NCBI RefSeq assembly: GCF_001440405.1
Contig: NZ_LLXX01000017.1
Span: forward strand, 1-64,000
Reading direction: 5' to 3'
Origin: Bradyrhizobium valentinum
GTDB taxonomy: Bacteria; Pseudomonadota; Alphaproteobacteria; Rhizobiales; Xanthobacteraceae
Length of the DNA stretch: 64,000 nucleotides
Shown in pieces: positions 55,877-64,000 of the stretch (position 1 is its first letter; every line of letters starts with the position of its first letter). Made by a program: the position numbers and the translations under genes. Below the pieces are notes generated by a model. That model had not been told where the DNA came from. It searched no databases and worked only from the letters and a program-made list of their open reading frames with translations.

Positions 55877-57670
55877 CTACAGACAGCGGGTTGCCGCCCG
55901 GACCGGACAGAGCTTCAGCGCGCTCGAAAGCGAGAACAGCACCCGCACGCCGCGGGTGGGATTGTCGGGCGCGCGATAGCTGAGCGGCGCGGCAGCTCCG
56001 ATGTCGGCCTGCAAGCCGTCGGCGAGGAAGAAACGAACGCCGCCGCCGGCCGAGGTCAGCGAAAGGCCATCGCTGATCCGATAGCCCGAGTTCCAGGCAA
56101 CGCCGCTATCGACGAAGCCGTAGACCTGGTAGCCACTCAGATATTGAAGGTTCGTCTTCTGGTCGAAGCGCAGTTCCGCCGAGCCCGCCAGACCGTTATC
56201 GCCGCTGATCTCGGCGCTGCCATAGCCGCGTCCGAACGCGACGCCGCCGAGATAGAATTGCTGCGAGGTGAACAGCGGGCCGGACGCCGTCTGGCCGGCC
56301 GAGGCAAGTTTCAGCGACCATGCATCCGACAGCGTCTGGTAACGCGTGAACCAGAAATTCAGCGCGGAGAATTTGCCGGATGCGCCGTCGCGCGACAGAA
56401 AGTCGTCGCCGCGGTGCGAGGCGCCGAGAATGTCGAGGCCCTGGCGATAATTAACCGTCAGATAATTGGTGCCGCCGAAACTGTCCTGCAGCCGGTAGTC
56501 CGACGTGAGACTGGCGGTGCGGATGCGGTCGGCGTAGATCGGGCCGAACACGTCGTTTTCGGAAGCGTTGGTGAAAGCGGCGGCCGCGATAAGCGTCAGG
56601 CTGGACTTCTGCGATTGCAACGGCGCGATGCTGCCGCGAATTTCGAACGACTCGGTCTTGATGTTATCGCTGTAGAGGCGACGGTAGTCGCCGGGCCAAA
56701 CCTCGCTGTAGTATCCCGCCGTACCGATGCGGGCGCCGTCGGCGCCGATCGGAATCTCGTAGGATAGACGGCCGAACGCGAGCTGCCGCGGATCGCCGGG
56801 CGTGGTGGAGAGGTTGAATACCAGCGAGTCGCCTGGCGTGAGATAGGAGTTGAACGCCGCCGTCCCGTAGCTTTGCCACGGTCCGACCGACGACGATCCG
56901 AGATTATCGACGCCGAACGAGGTAAAGACGTGCCAGGTCTTCAGAGACAGGATCAGGCGGAACTGGCCGCTCGCGGTGCCGATCTCCTCGATCGCAGTGT
57001 CCTCGATCCGCACGCCGGGCCGGCCGTTGATTAGAAGCAATTTCCGCTCGAGAGTCGCAAGCCGCGAAGGCCGCTCCGTCAGCACGGCTTCGAGCATCGG
57101 CCGGACACCGAATTGTTCGGCACCGTCTCCCTTCAGCATCAGCTCCGTGATGCTGCCTTCGATGACTTGAATATGAAGCTGGCCGCTCTGGATGTCCTGC
57201 GGAGGAACGATCGCCCGGCTGAGATGAAAGCCGGCGGCGCGATAGACGTCGCTCACCGCGGTGGCGATAGTCGCCAGGTCGGCCTGCGAGACTGTCTTAC
57301 CGATGTAGGGTTGATACGTCGTCAACAGCCGGTCCTGCGGTATTGCTACGGCGCCGGTGATCGAGACGTGCTTAAGCACGAACAGCGGCTTGGAATTCCT
57401 CTGCCCCTCCATCCCCGCGAATTGCGGCAACGGCAATCGGGGCCGGCCATTCGCGCCCTGGCTCGATTGCTGGTCGTCGAACCGTTTTTCGATCTGCCGC
57501 GGATCATAGCCGGGCTGGTTCGCATGCTGCGCTAGCGCCGGAAAGCACGCGGCGGCCCACAGGCCGAGTCCAACCATGAGCAGGCAATTTCGGACAATAG
57601 CTGTTGGACGGATACTTCTCCGTACATCTACGGAGAGGAACCGCTGCACCTGGGTAGAACCACTAGCCAT
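55877..57670 (-). CDS. ShlB/FhaC/HecB-family two-partner-secretion outer-membrane transporter (TpsB)
   Basis: A 597-residue outer-membrane porin. A signal segment (LLMVGLGLWAAACFPALAQ) is followed by an N-terminal lead and POTRA domains (LFVLKHVSITGAVAIPQDRL; IQSGQLHIQVIEGSITELML). Then comes a 16-strand barrel (RLSYEIPIGADGARIGTAGY, FSALNFWFTRYQTLSDAWSL) with the VRGY-like FGRGYGSAEI motif of the L6 loop. TpsB proteins export a large TpsA adhesin or haemolysin. No TpsA gene is in the window. It is divergent from the FecR gene, 130 bases apart. Confidence 0.88.
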   Translation of the reverse strand: MASGSTQVQRFLSVDVRRSIRPTAIVRNCLLMVGLGLWAAACFPALAQHANQPGYDPRQIEKRFDDQQSSQGANGRPRLPLPQFAGMEGQRNSKPLFVLKHVSITGAVAIPQDRLLTTYQPYIGKTVSQADLATIATAVSDVYRAAGFHLSRAIVPPQDIQSGQLHIQVIEGSITELMLKGDGAEQFGVRPMLEAVLTERPSRLATLERKLLLINGRPGVRIEDTAIEEIGTASGQFRLILSLKTWHVFTSFGVDNLGSSSVGPWQSYGTAAFNSYLTPGDSLVFNLSTTPGDPRQLAFGRLSYEIPIGADGARIGTAGYYSEVWPGDYRRLYSDNIKTESFEIRGSIAPLQSQKSSLTLIAAAAFTNASENDVFGPIYADRIRTASLTSDYRLQDSFGGTNYLTVNYRQGLDILGASHRGDDFLSRDGASGKFSALNFWFTRYQTLSDAWSLKLASAGQTASGPLFTSQQFYLGGVAFGRGYGSAEISGDNGLAGSAELRFDQKTNLQYLSGYQVYGFVDSGVAWNSGYRISDGLSLTSAGGGVRFFLADGLQADIGAAAPLSYRAPDNPTRGVRVLFSLSSALKLCPVRAATRCL

Positions 57671-57800
57671 ATGATTTTAAATAGAATTTTATGGTCAACG
57701 AATGGTTAATATGTCTCCCGCAAAGCACGACTTTCGCTCACTCAATGTTGAAACATTTCCGATAGAAATTCGGGACAAAGCGGCAATCGGAGAGAGTTTC

Positions 57801-58907
57801 ATGCGTGCGATCCTTCACGTCACACGAGCCCTCGCGGCAGCGTTCGTCCTGGCGACGGCTTCCGCCGCTTTCGCTGCTGACGGCGACGACTGGACCGTGC
57901 ACAAGTCCTCGGGCGAAGTATGGCTCGCTGGCAGCGGCGTGCAGCAGGCATCGCTAAAACAGGAAGACGTGTTGAAGCCGGGCGATACCGTTCGCACCGG
58001 CCGTACCGGCCGCGTCCTCCTGAAGCGCGGCGACGAAATGATCCTGGTTTCGCCGAATTCCGTTATCGGCGTTCCCGCCCAGAAGAAGGAAGGACTCTCG
58101 ACGACTATCGTGCAGCAGGCCGGCTCGATCCTGCTCGACGTCGAAAAGCGCAGCGTCAAACATTTCGAGGTCGAGACCCCCTACCTCGCGGCGGTGGTGA
58201 AGGGCACGCAATTCAGCGTCACCGTCAATGCGGGGAAGACCACCGTCGACGTGGTCCGCGGTCAGGTTGAAGTCGCAGATTTCAAGTCGGGTCAGATCGC
58301 TCAGGTGATGGCGGGCCAACATGCGACGGCGTTCGCCACCGGCAAGACCGGCCTCTCGCTGGGCGGTTCGGGCACCCTCGCCCCGATCGAGCAAGGCAAG
58401 CCGCGCGCGCCGTCGGTCGAGCGCGTTCCGGTACCGCGCGGAGGCTTTACCGCGATCCGCCACGCCACGAATGGACAGGCCGTCCAGCCGGTGCGGCATG
58501 CAAGCGTGCAGCCCGCAAAACACGGCGTCACCCGCATCTCGTCATCGATCGGTGAAGTCCGGTTGAACGTCCACCGCGTGACCAATGGCCTCGCCCGCGA
58601 CAAGTCGGCGGCACATGGCGGCGCGCGGAATGCTGCCAACAAGGACACGATCTGGGGCTCATCCGGCTCCGGAACCGATGTCGCCTCAGCAAACAGTGGC
58701 CAAGGCAACAGCAGCGTTGCTGCAAGTGGTAGCAGCTCCGCAACAGGAGCCGCGGCGGCTTCGCCCGTCAGCAGCACGGTCGCGGCCGTCAGCGGCGGCG
58801 GCAATGGCAATAACGGAAGCGGCAATGGCAACGGAAACGGAAACGGAAACGCCAACGGTAACGGTAACGGAAACGGAAACGCCTACGGCCGCTACAAGAA
58901 CCGTTAG
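57801..58907 (+). CDS. FecR-domain exported protein with Gly/Asn repeat tail
   Basis: A 368-residue exported protein. Signal peptide (ALAAAFVLATASAAFA) is followed by a FecR domain (WTVHKSSGEVWLAGSGVQQA, LKPGDTVRTGRTGRVLLKRG, HFEVETPYLAAVVKGTQFSV, GKTTVDVVRGQVEVAD). Then comes a His/Ala-rich linker and a tail of G-N-G-N repeats (58795-58890). FecR proteins usually sense for ECF sigma factors, but here no sigma gene, membrane helix or FecA is present; this stand-alone periplasmic type often sits with CHASE2 proteins. ATG 57801 has GGAGAGAG upstream. Confidence 0.87.
   Translation: MRAILHVTRALAAAFVLATASAAFAADGDDWTVHKSSGEVWLAGSGVQQASLKQEDVLKPGDTVRTGRTGRVLLKRGDEMILVSPNSVIGVPAQKKEGLSTTIVQQAGSILLDVEKRSVKHFEVETPYLAAVVKGTQFSVTVNAGKTTVDVVRGQVEVADFKSGQIAQVMAGQHATAFATGKTGLSLGGSGTLAPIEQGKPRAPSVERVPVPRGGFTAIRHATNGQAVQPVRHASVQPAKHGVTRISSSIGEVRLNVHRVTNGLARDKSAAHGGARNAANKDTIWGSSGSGTDVASANSGQGNSSVAASGSSSATGAAAASPVSSTVAAVSGGGNGNNGSGNGNGNGNGNANGNGNGNGNAYGRYKNR
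58795..58890 (+). repeat. Gly-Asn hexanucleotide-type coding repeat
   Basis: About 16 units of GGNAAY (glycine-asparagine), mostly GGAAAC and GGTAAC forms, give a G-N-G-N tail to the FecR protein. Such repeats can change in length by slippage. Confidence 0.85.
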
Positions 58908-58986
58908 CGGCACACTTCAACGACTTGCGGCCATGAGCTCATAAGCCTGACGACGATCAAACTCGAAACACCAGAATGGTGACCAC

Positions 58987-61713
58987 GTGAAACGATATCG
59001 GTCGCATGTTTTCGTGATGATTGCGCTGGCAATCGTCCTGTTGGGCGGGTGGCAAAACGGACTGCGCCATGCATTGCTCGATCTGAGGTTCGCCTGGCAG
59101 TCGCGACAGGTTAGCGGCGATATCGTGGTGATTGCGATCGATGCGTCATCGATCGACAGAATCGGTGTCTGGCCGTGGCCGCGCGTGCTCTACGCTGAAC
59201 TGATCCGGCAGCTTGAGAAGGCGGACGTCCAGGACATCGCGCTCGACGTCGACTTCTCCACGCCTTCCGATGCGTCGTCGGACCGAAACTTTGCCGAAGC
59301 CCTGCAGAACGCCGGCGGATCGGTCGTGCTGCCCTCGTTCCAGCAGCCTCGCACCGACAAGACCACGCTTCACGTCAATCGCCCGTTGCAGCAATTCGCC
59401 GAACATTCCTGGCCGGCGGTCGTCAATGTCGAGGTGGGACCCGATGGCCTCGTCCGCCGTTATCCGTTCGGCGAGAAGCTGGACGGCAAATTCATGCCCT
59501 CGATGGCTGCCGTGCTCGCCGGTCAATACGCGGAAAAGCGCGCGCCGTTTCTGATCGACTTCAGCATCCGGACTGCGGGAATCCCCAAAGTGTCCTTTGC
59601 GGACGTGCTGCGCGGCGACCCGGCGACGCTGCAAAAACTGCAGGGCAAGAAGGTCATTATCGGCGGCACGGCGCTCGAACTCGGTGACCGCTTCAGCGTC
59701 CCGAACGGCGCGATCGCGTCCGGCCCGGTGTTGCAGACGCTGGCCGCGGAATCGCTATTGCAGAACCGTGCGCTGCAATGGACCTCGCACGTCGTCACGC
59801 TGACCGGCCTGGCCCTGCTCGCCTTGATCATGCTGTTCTCATGGCGCCGCCTTTCCGCCGGCAAGCGAGTGGCGCTACTCGCCGCAACCGCTGTCGCCCT
59901 CGAGGCCGGCGCGTTTACCCTGCAGGCGGCATTCCCGCTCATTCTCGACACGTCGCTGATTCAAATCGCCATCATTGTCTACATCGCGGCCATTGCACTC
60001 GACGAAATCGATATCAAGGATCTGCTCGGCAGGGTCGCCGAGAGCCGCTTTCAGCGCGTGGCGATGGCGCTCGGCGACGGCCTCATCTGCACCGATTCCA
60101 GTTACCTGATCACGGTCTGGAATCCAGGCGCGACCGCGATCTTCGGCTATCTGCCGGAAGAAATGATTGGCCGGCCGTTCGACGAGATTTGCGCACGTGA
60201 CGGAGCCGTTGCCACGTCCTCTTTCTCCATCAAGAACGCCGCACATCTCGCTGCCGGATCGGTAGTCGAGTTCGACGGACGCCGCAGCAATGGCGAGGTT
60301 TTTCCGGTCGAGGCCAGCTTCTCCGGCTGGCAGGGCACCGACGGGTTTCAATTCGGCGCGATCCTGCGCGACATTTCGGTGCGCAAACGCGAAGCGGAGA
60401 GGATTCGATACCTCGCCGAACACGACACGCTGACGGGTCTGATCAACCGCAACACGCTTCACGCCGGCCTGGCCGCGATGATTGCGAAAGCCGAGGCCGA
60501 GAGTTGCGAAGTCGCGCTGCTGGTGGTCGGCCTCGATGGCTTCCAGCAGATCAACCACATGCTCGGTCATGCCAGCGGCGATCTTGTGCTTCGCGGCATT
60601 TCAGAGCGGCTAACGACGGCAATCCCGGTATCCGGCATGGTCGCGCGATTGAGCGGCGATGAATTCGCCGTCGCCGTCCGGATGAGCGATATCGCTGAAA
60701 ACGTCAGCCGCTTCGCCGAGCAGATCGGCGCGAGCTTCGAGGCACCGCTGCTGGCCGGCAACCGCCAGCATCGCGTCCGGGTCAGCATCGGCGCCGCGGT
60801 TTTCCCCGGCGGGGGCCGCAGCGCGGACGAACTGCTGAGCAATTCCCATTTGGCATTGAGCCGCGCCAAAGCGAGCAAACGCGGCGGTCACGTGCTGTTC
60901 GAGGACGCGATCCGCCGCGAGTTGCAGACCCGTCTGACGCTGGAAGCGGAACTGGCGGCGGCCGCAGAGCACGATGAATTCGAACTGTTCTATCAGCCGC
61001 AACTGCATCTGGCCGATGGCCGCCTGATTGGCGCCGAAGCGCTGATACGCTGGCGCCATCCGGTACGAGGCCTGGTTTCGCCGGCTGAATTCATGCCTAT
61101 CGTCAACACCTCGCCGATCTCTGAGAGAATGGCGGAGTGGGTTCTCGATACCGCCTGCGCCAAGGCAGCCGCTTGGGAACGCAGCGGCCACAAGCTTCGC
61201 ATCGGCGTCAATCTCTCGCCCTCGCAGTTCCAGTCCGGCGACCTTGCAGGCTCGGTCGCGCAAGCGCTTGCCCGCAGCGGCTTAAGCCCGACCAGCCTCG
61301 AGCTCGAGATCACCGAGGACATCCTGCTCCACGATGAGAAGGGCGCGCTGAACACGTTCCTGAAGATCCAGGAGCTGGGTGTTCGGATCGTGTTCGATGA
61401 TTTCGGCACCGGCTTTGCAAGCCTCAGCTATCTGAAGAAATTCCCGCTCGACGGGCTGAAGATCGACCGTTCCTTCGTGTTCGGATTGCTGGCCAATCCC
61501 GACGACGCGGCGATCGTGAGTTCGACGATCGGACTGTCCAAGCAACTGGGCCTGTCTGTTATCGCCGAAGGCATCGAGGACCGGGCCACCGCCGACTTCC
61601 TGGTCAGGATGGGCTGCGAAGAGGGACAAGGCTACTTCTTCGGACGGCCGATGCCGGCCCGTGATTTCGAAGCCAAATTCCTGATCACCCCCGCCGCTGC
61701 CGAGGTGGCGTGA
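58987..61713 (+). CDS. CHASE2-PAS-GGDEF-EAL c-di-GMP signalling protein
   Basis: A 908-residue inner-membrane protein. A first helix (VFVMIALAIVLLGGW) is followed by a periplasmic CHASE2 domain (IVVIAIDASSIDRIGVWPWPRVLYAELI) and about three helices (THVVTLTGLALLALIML region). Then come a PAS domain (FQRVAMALGDGLICTDSSYL), a GGDEF domain with RLSGDEF near 556, and an EAL domain with GAEALIRW near 682 and DDFGTGFASLSYLKKFP near 803. EAL residues look intact, so phosphodiesterase activity is likely; SGDEF may be active or GTP-binding. It is 79 bases after the FecR gene on the same strand. Confidence 0.92.
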   Translation: MKRYRSHVFVMIALAIVLLGGWQNGLRHALLDLRFAWQSRQVSGDIVVIAIDASSIDRIGVWPWPRVLYAELIRQLEKADVQDIALDVDFSTPSDASSDRNFAEALQNAGGSVVLPSFQQPRTDKTTLHVNRPLQQFAEHSWPAVVNVEVGPDGLVRRYPFGEKLDGKFMPSMAAVLAGQYAEKRAPFLIDFSIRTAGIPKVSFADVLRGDPATLQKLQGKKVIIGGTALELGDRFSVPNGAIASGPVLQTLAAESLLQNRALQWTSHVVTLTGLALLALIMLFSWRRLSAGKRVALLAATAVALEAGAFTLQAAFPLILDTSLIQIAIIVYIAAIALDEIDIKDLLGRVAESRFQRVAMALGDGLICTDSSYLITVWNPGATAIFGYLPEEMIGRPFDEICARDGAVATSSFSIKNAAHLAAGSVVEFDGRRSNGEVFPVEASFSGWQGTDGFQFGAILRDISVRKREAERIRYLAEHDTLTGLINRNTLHAGLAAMIAKAEAESCEVALLVVGLDGFQQINHMLGHASGDLVLRGISERLTTAIPVSGMVARLSGDEFAVAVRMSDIAENVSRFAEQIGASFEAPLLAGNRQHRVRVSIGAAVFPGGGRSADELLSNSHLALSRAKASKRGGHVLFEDAIRRELQTRLTLEAELAAAAEHDEFELFYQPQLHLADGRLIGAEALIRWRHPVRGLVSPAEFMPIVNTSPISERMAEWVLDTACAKAAAWERSGHKLRIGVNLSPSQFQSGDLAGSVAQALARSGLSPTSLELEITEDILLHDEKGALNTFLKIQELGVRIVFDDFGTGFASLSYLKKFPLDGLKIDRSFVFGLLANPDDAAIVSSTIGLSKQLGLSVIAEGIEDRATADFLVRMGCEEGQGYFFGRPMPARDFEAKFLITPAAAEVA

Positions 61714-61816
61714 CGGCTGGGCGGCCTGATCAGACTGAACGATCCGTTAACGCGACCGCCCAAATCCGAGCTTTGCAACAACGCTATTTTCCATCTCTTT
61801 TCGCTAGCCTTGCCCT

Positions 61817-63082
61817 GTGAACGCGAGGAGCAGGCGGCGCCCAGGGGTGTCGTTGACAAAAAAATCGCGAACGGGGTTTGGGGAAGTGGCTGATATTACC
61901 GACACATCGACGGTGCGCCGTGCATCGAGCAAGGATGCGAACGCGCACGCGCCAGACTCCGGCGGAGCGTTGATGCCGCTCGCCGGCATTTCCGCAGGCC
62001 AATGGCGCGCGCTTTCCGAGCGCGCCGCCGAGCCGAACGGCTATTACTTGCCCGAATGGGAACTGGCGGTGAACGCGTCAGCGCGGGGTCGCGTCAACGC
62101 TGCCGCACTTGGAGCATGGCGCGATGCCTCCAGCCTGATCGGCCTGGTACCCGTGATCTCGATGTGGCGCGCCTACAAGATCCCTCTGCCCGCTTTGGTC
62201 AGCGCCGATCCCTATGGCACGCTTTGCACGCCGCTGCTCGATTGCGACATGGCGGAGGAAGCCGTGACGAGCTTGCTGCGGCGGGCCCGGCGGGCCGGCG
62301 CGCATGCGCTGATCTTCCGCGCCATCTCGCTCGATGGCGCAGCCATGAAAGCCTTTACCGACGTGCTGCATCGCGGCGGCATAGAGCCGTTGGTGCTGCA
62401 ATCGCATGTCCGCGCCTGTCTCGACGCCACCGGTGACGCCGACGACGTGCTGCGCGAAGCGCTGGGCGCAAAGAAATTGAAAGAACTGCGCCGTCAGCGC
62501 AATCGCCTCGCCGAGCACGGCGCCGTTCATTTCGACGTGGCGCGTACGCCCGCCGAAATAGCCACCGCCGTCGAAACATTCCTGATGCTGGAAGCCAGCG
62601 GCTGGAAGGGCCAGCGCGGCACCGCGCTCGGACAGGACGAGGGCGACACGGCCTTCATCCGCCGCGCCGCTTCAGCGTTGGCCGAGACCGGCCAATGCGA
62701 GATCGTGACGTTGCGGGTCGGCGAAACGCCCGTGGCGGCTGCGATCGTGCTGCGCCATCGGGACCGCGCTTTCTACTTCAAGCTCGGCGTCGACGAGCGC
62801 TTTGCGAAGTTTTCGCCGGGCGTGCAACTGACGCTGGATCTGACCCGGCATCTGTGCGTCGACCCCGCGATCCGCCTCGTGGATTCCACGGCGAACCCCG
62901 ACCATCCCATGATCAATCCGATCTGGCGCGGACGGCTTGCGATCGGCGACGTCTTGATCCCGCTGCGGCGTCGCGATCCGGTCATCCCGCTGATCCGCGC
63001 TGCGCTCAGCTTGCGCGGTGCGATCCGCGAGCCGGCGCGCCGCTTCATTCATTTTGTCAGAGCACGGCAGGACAAATCCTAA
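61817..63082 (+). CDS. GNAT/BioF2-like (FemAB-type) acetyltransferase
   Basis: A 421-residue protein with two GNAT-like lobes: LPEWELAVNASARGRVNAAA to LVPVISMWRAYKIPLP, then LGAKKLKELRRQRNRLAEHG, a FLMLEASGWKGQRGTALGQD segment and AFYFKLGVDERFAKFSPGVQ. This is the BioF2-like (CelD/FemAB) pattern used in polysaccharide or lipid acylation. The start is uncertain: GTG 61817, or GTG 61886 with a better family fit. The next gene begins one base after its stop (TAAATG), so the pair is coupled. The acceptor is unknown. Confidence 0.75.
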   Translation: MNARSRRRPGVSLTKKSRTGFGEVADITDTSTVRRASSKDANAHAPDSGGALMPLAGISAGQWRALSERAAEPNGYYLPEWELAVNASARGRVNAAALGAWRDASSLIGLVPVISMWRAYKIPLPALVSADPYGTLCTPLLDCDMAEEAVTSLLRRARRAGAHALIFRAISLDGAAMKAFTDVLHRGGIEPLVLQSHVRACLDATGDADDVLREALGAKKLKELRRQRNRLAEHGAVHFDVARTPAEIATAVETFLMLEASGWKGQRGTALGQDEGDTAFIRRAASALAETGQCEIVTLRVGETPVAAAIVLRHRDRAFYFKLGVDERFAKFSPGVQLTLDLTRHLCVDPAIRLVDSTANPDHPMINPIWRGRLAIGDVLIPLRRRDPVIPLIRAALSLRGAIREPARRFIHFVRARQDKS

Positions 63083-64000
63083 ATGAATACCCTCACCGCC
63101 ATAGCGCCCGTGATTACGGCCGACCGTGACGCGCTTCGTCGCGATTTTCCGCTGAAGCCGTTCGCGATCCGCCACAAGCTCGCCGACCATCCGCTGCTGA
63201 TGCTGCCACGCATCGCGCAACTGGCCTCCGAGCTGCCGCGCGACCTGATCGAATACAATTCCGGCAAGGTCGCGGTCAGCCAGGATCCAGACGCGATTCC
63301 GATCCTCGACCTCGATCCCGTCGAAGTCGTGAAAAGCATCGAAACCGCCGGCGCCTGGATGGTGCTCAAGCGCGTCGAGAACTCGGCGGAATACCGGGCA
63401 TTGCTGGAGGACACGTTGCTGTCGGTCGCCCGCGCGCGCGGCTTCAACAGCTTACCTGATGCCGGCTTCGAGCAGGTCGAGGGCTTCCTGTTCGTGTCCT
63501 CGCCGAACTCGACCACGCCGTTTCACCTTGATAGCGAAGATAATTTCTTCGTCCACATCCATGGCGAAAAATTCTTCACGATCTTCGACAATACCGACCG
63601 CTCGATCGTCTCCGACGACGAGATCGAGCGCTCGATGACCAAGCATCGCAACCTGAAATACGACGAGAGCTTTGCGCCGCGCGGCACGGAATTCCACCTG
63701 TTTGCAGGCGACGGCTGCTACGTGCCGTATCAATGGCCGCACTGGGTGCGCACCGCAGGCTCGTTCTCGATCTCGATGGCGATCACCTGGAAGACGCGCG
63801 AAGTGCGGCGGATGAACGACCTGCACTTCTTCAACTCGATGCTGCGTGGCATCGGCCTGCCGCAGCAGCCGCCGGGCAAACAGCCGGTGCTCGATGCGCT
63901 AAAGCTTGCGTTCTATCGCACGATAACGACGGCCATCAAGCCGCTACGCGCCTCGATGGCGATGCGCCGCGTACTGCGGCGGATCGCGCTCGGCAAGCGG
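63083..64000 (+). CDS. Cupin-like (JmjC-fold) protein, cut by the window edge
   Basis: The first 306 residues are present; no stop occurs before 64000. The cupin core shows an H-x-D pair in PFHLDSEDNFFVHIHGEKFF, then FDNTDRSIVSDD, and a second His in VPYQWPHWVRTAG. These could be the Fe(II) ligands of a JmjC-type oxygenase. The start (MNTLTAIAPVITADRD) overlaps directly with the previous gene's stop, so the two probably share a message and a job, perhaps modifying a surface polymer. Substrate is unknown. Confidence 0.75.
   Translation, partial: MNTLTAIAPVITADRDALRRDFPLKPFAIRHKLADHPLLMLPRIAQLASELPRDLIEYNSGKVAVSQDPDAIPILDLDPVEVVKSIETAGAWMVLKRVENSAEYRALLEDTLLSVARARGFNSLPDAGFEQVEGFLFVSSPNSTTPFHLDSEDNFFVHIHGEKFFTIFDNTDRSIVSDDEIERSMTKHRNLKYDESFAPRGTEFHLFAGDGCYVPYQWPHWVRTAGSFSISMAITWKTREVRRMNDLHFFNSMLRGIGLPQQPPGKQPVLDALKLAFYRTITTAIKPLRASMAMRRVLRRIALGKR

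Noticed and set aside
55352-56767. Open frame of 471 residues on the plus strand
   Set aside because: Antisense to the TpsB barrel and overlapping the lipoprotein gene in another frame; no family match.
58795-58890. Possible CRISPR-like or minisatellite array
   Set aside because: The 6-base units code for the Gly-Asn tail of the FecR protein and have no spacers.

Overview
The window looks like chromosomal DNA of a high-GC alphaproteobacterium of the Bradyrhizobium / Nitrobacteraceae type. The evidence is the gene content and style: an alphaproteobacterial purC-purS-purQ-purL set, a DUF1476 (ATP synthase zeta-type) protein, a RecA preceded by a GAAC-N7-GAAC SOS box, a dimeric NADP isocitrate dehydrogenase, a tandem glycine riboswitch before gcvTHP, and many short palindromic intergenic repeats. 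The genus is inferred from remembered protein resemblance; no search was run. No tRNA, rRNA, CRISPR array or intact transposase was seen.

Layout. 0-12 kb: an LtrA-like membrane protein, BolA, small DUF proteins, an acyltransferase, and the purine genes purL, purQ, purS and purC on the minus strand, separated by other genes (CorA, a thioesterase, a decayed DMT transporter, an orphan Bug-type binding protein that overlaps purQ by 4 bases). 12-18 kb: a LysR regulator divergent from an isocitrate lyase/PEP mutase-family enzyme, then a nitrate/cyanate-type ABC transporter with cyanase on the minus strand. Divergent from that operon is a sigma54-dependent activator with two PAS domains. The intergenic region between them holds a near-consensus -24/-12 promoter and a large inverted repeat upstream of it. 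20-21 kb: decayed pieces of an AraC regulator and of a second copy of the activator's DNA-binding end, then an intact EamA transporter.

21-30 kb: an outer-membrane protein, a TetR-controlled OsmC / acyl-CoA dehydrogenase-like / rhodanese operon, a DUF2182-DUF1326 pair rich in Cys and Met, a TrmJ-type RNA methyltransferase fused to a DUF559 (Vsr-like) domain, and icd. 30-35 kb: mostly small exported or membrane proteins of unknown role, including one built from two near-identical Cys-rich repeats. 35-46 kb: alaS, the glycine-riboswitch-controlled gcvT-gcvH-gcvP operon and recA. 45.8-49.5 kb: an accessory-looking zone with direct repeats of possible IS origin, several very small genes, hairpin terminators and a paralogous pair of 59-residue proteins, one of them frameshifted. 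49.5-64 kb: a PilZ protein, a PaaI thioesterase, a secreted PQQ dehydrogenase with a C-terminal anchor, a secreted caspase-like protease, a lipoprotein, a two-partner-secretion TpsB porin divergent from a FecR-domain protein and a CHASE2-PAS-GGDEF-EAL protein, then a GNAT/BioF2-like acetyltransferase and a cupin-like protein cut by the window edge.

How the genes work together. The pur genes give the three-part FGAM synthetase (PurL, PurQ, PurS) and SAICAR synthetase. The cyn region would import cyanate or nitrate and break cyanate down with bicarbonate, under enhancer-dependent control. The gcv operon senses and degrades glycine. The OsmC/ACAD/rhodanese group suggests sulfur or peroxide handling. 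The FecR-CHASE2-TpsB group suggests cell-surface secretion tied to c-di-GMP signalling. The last two readings are inference.
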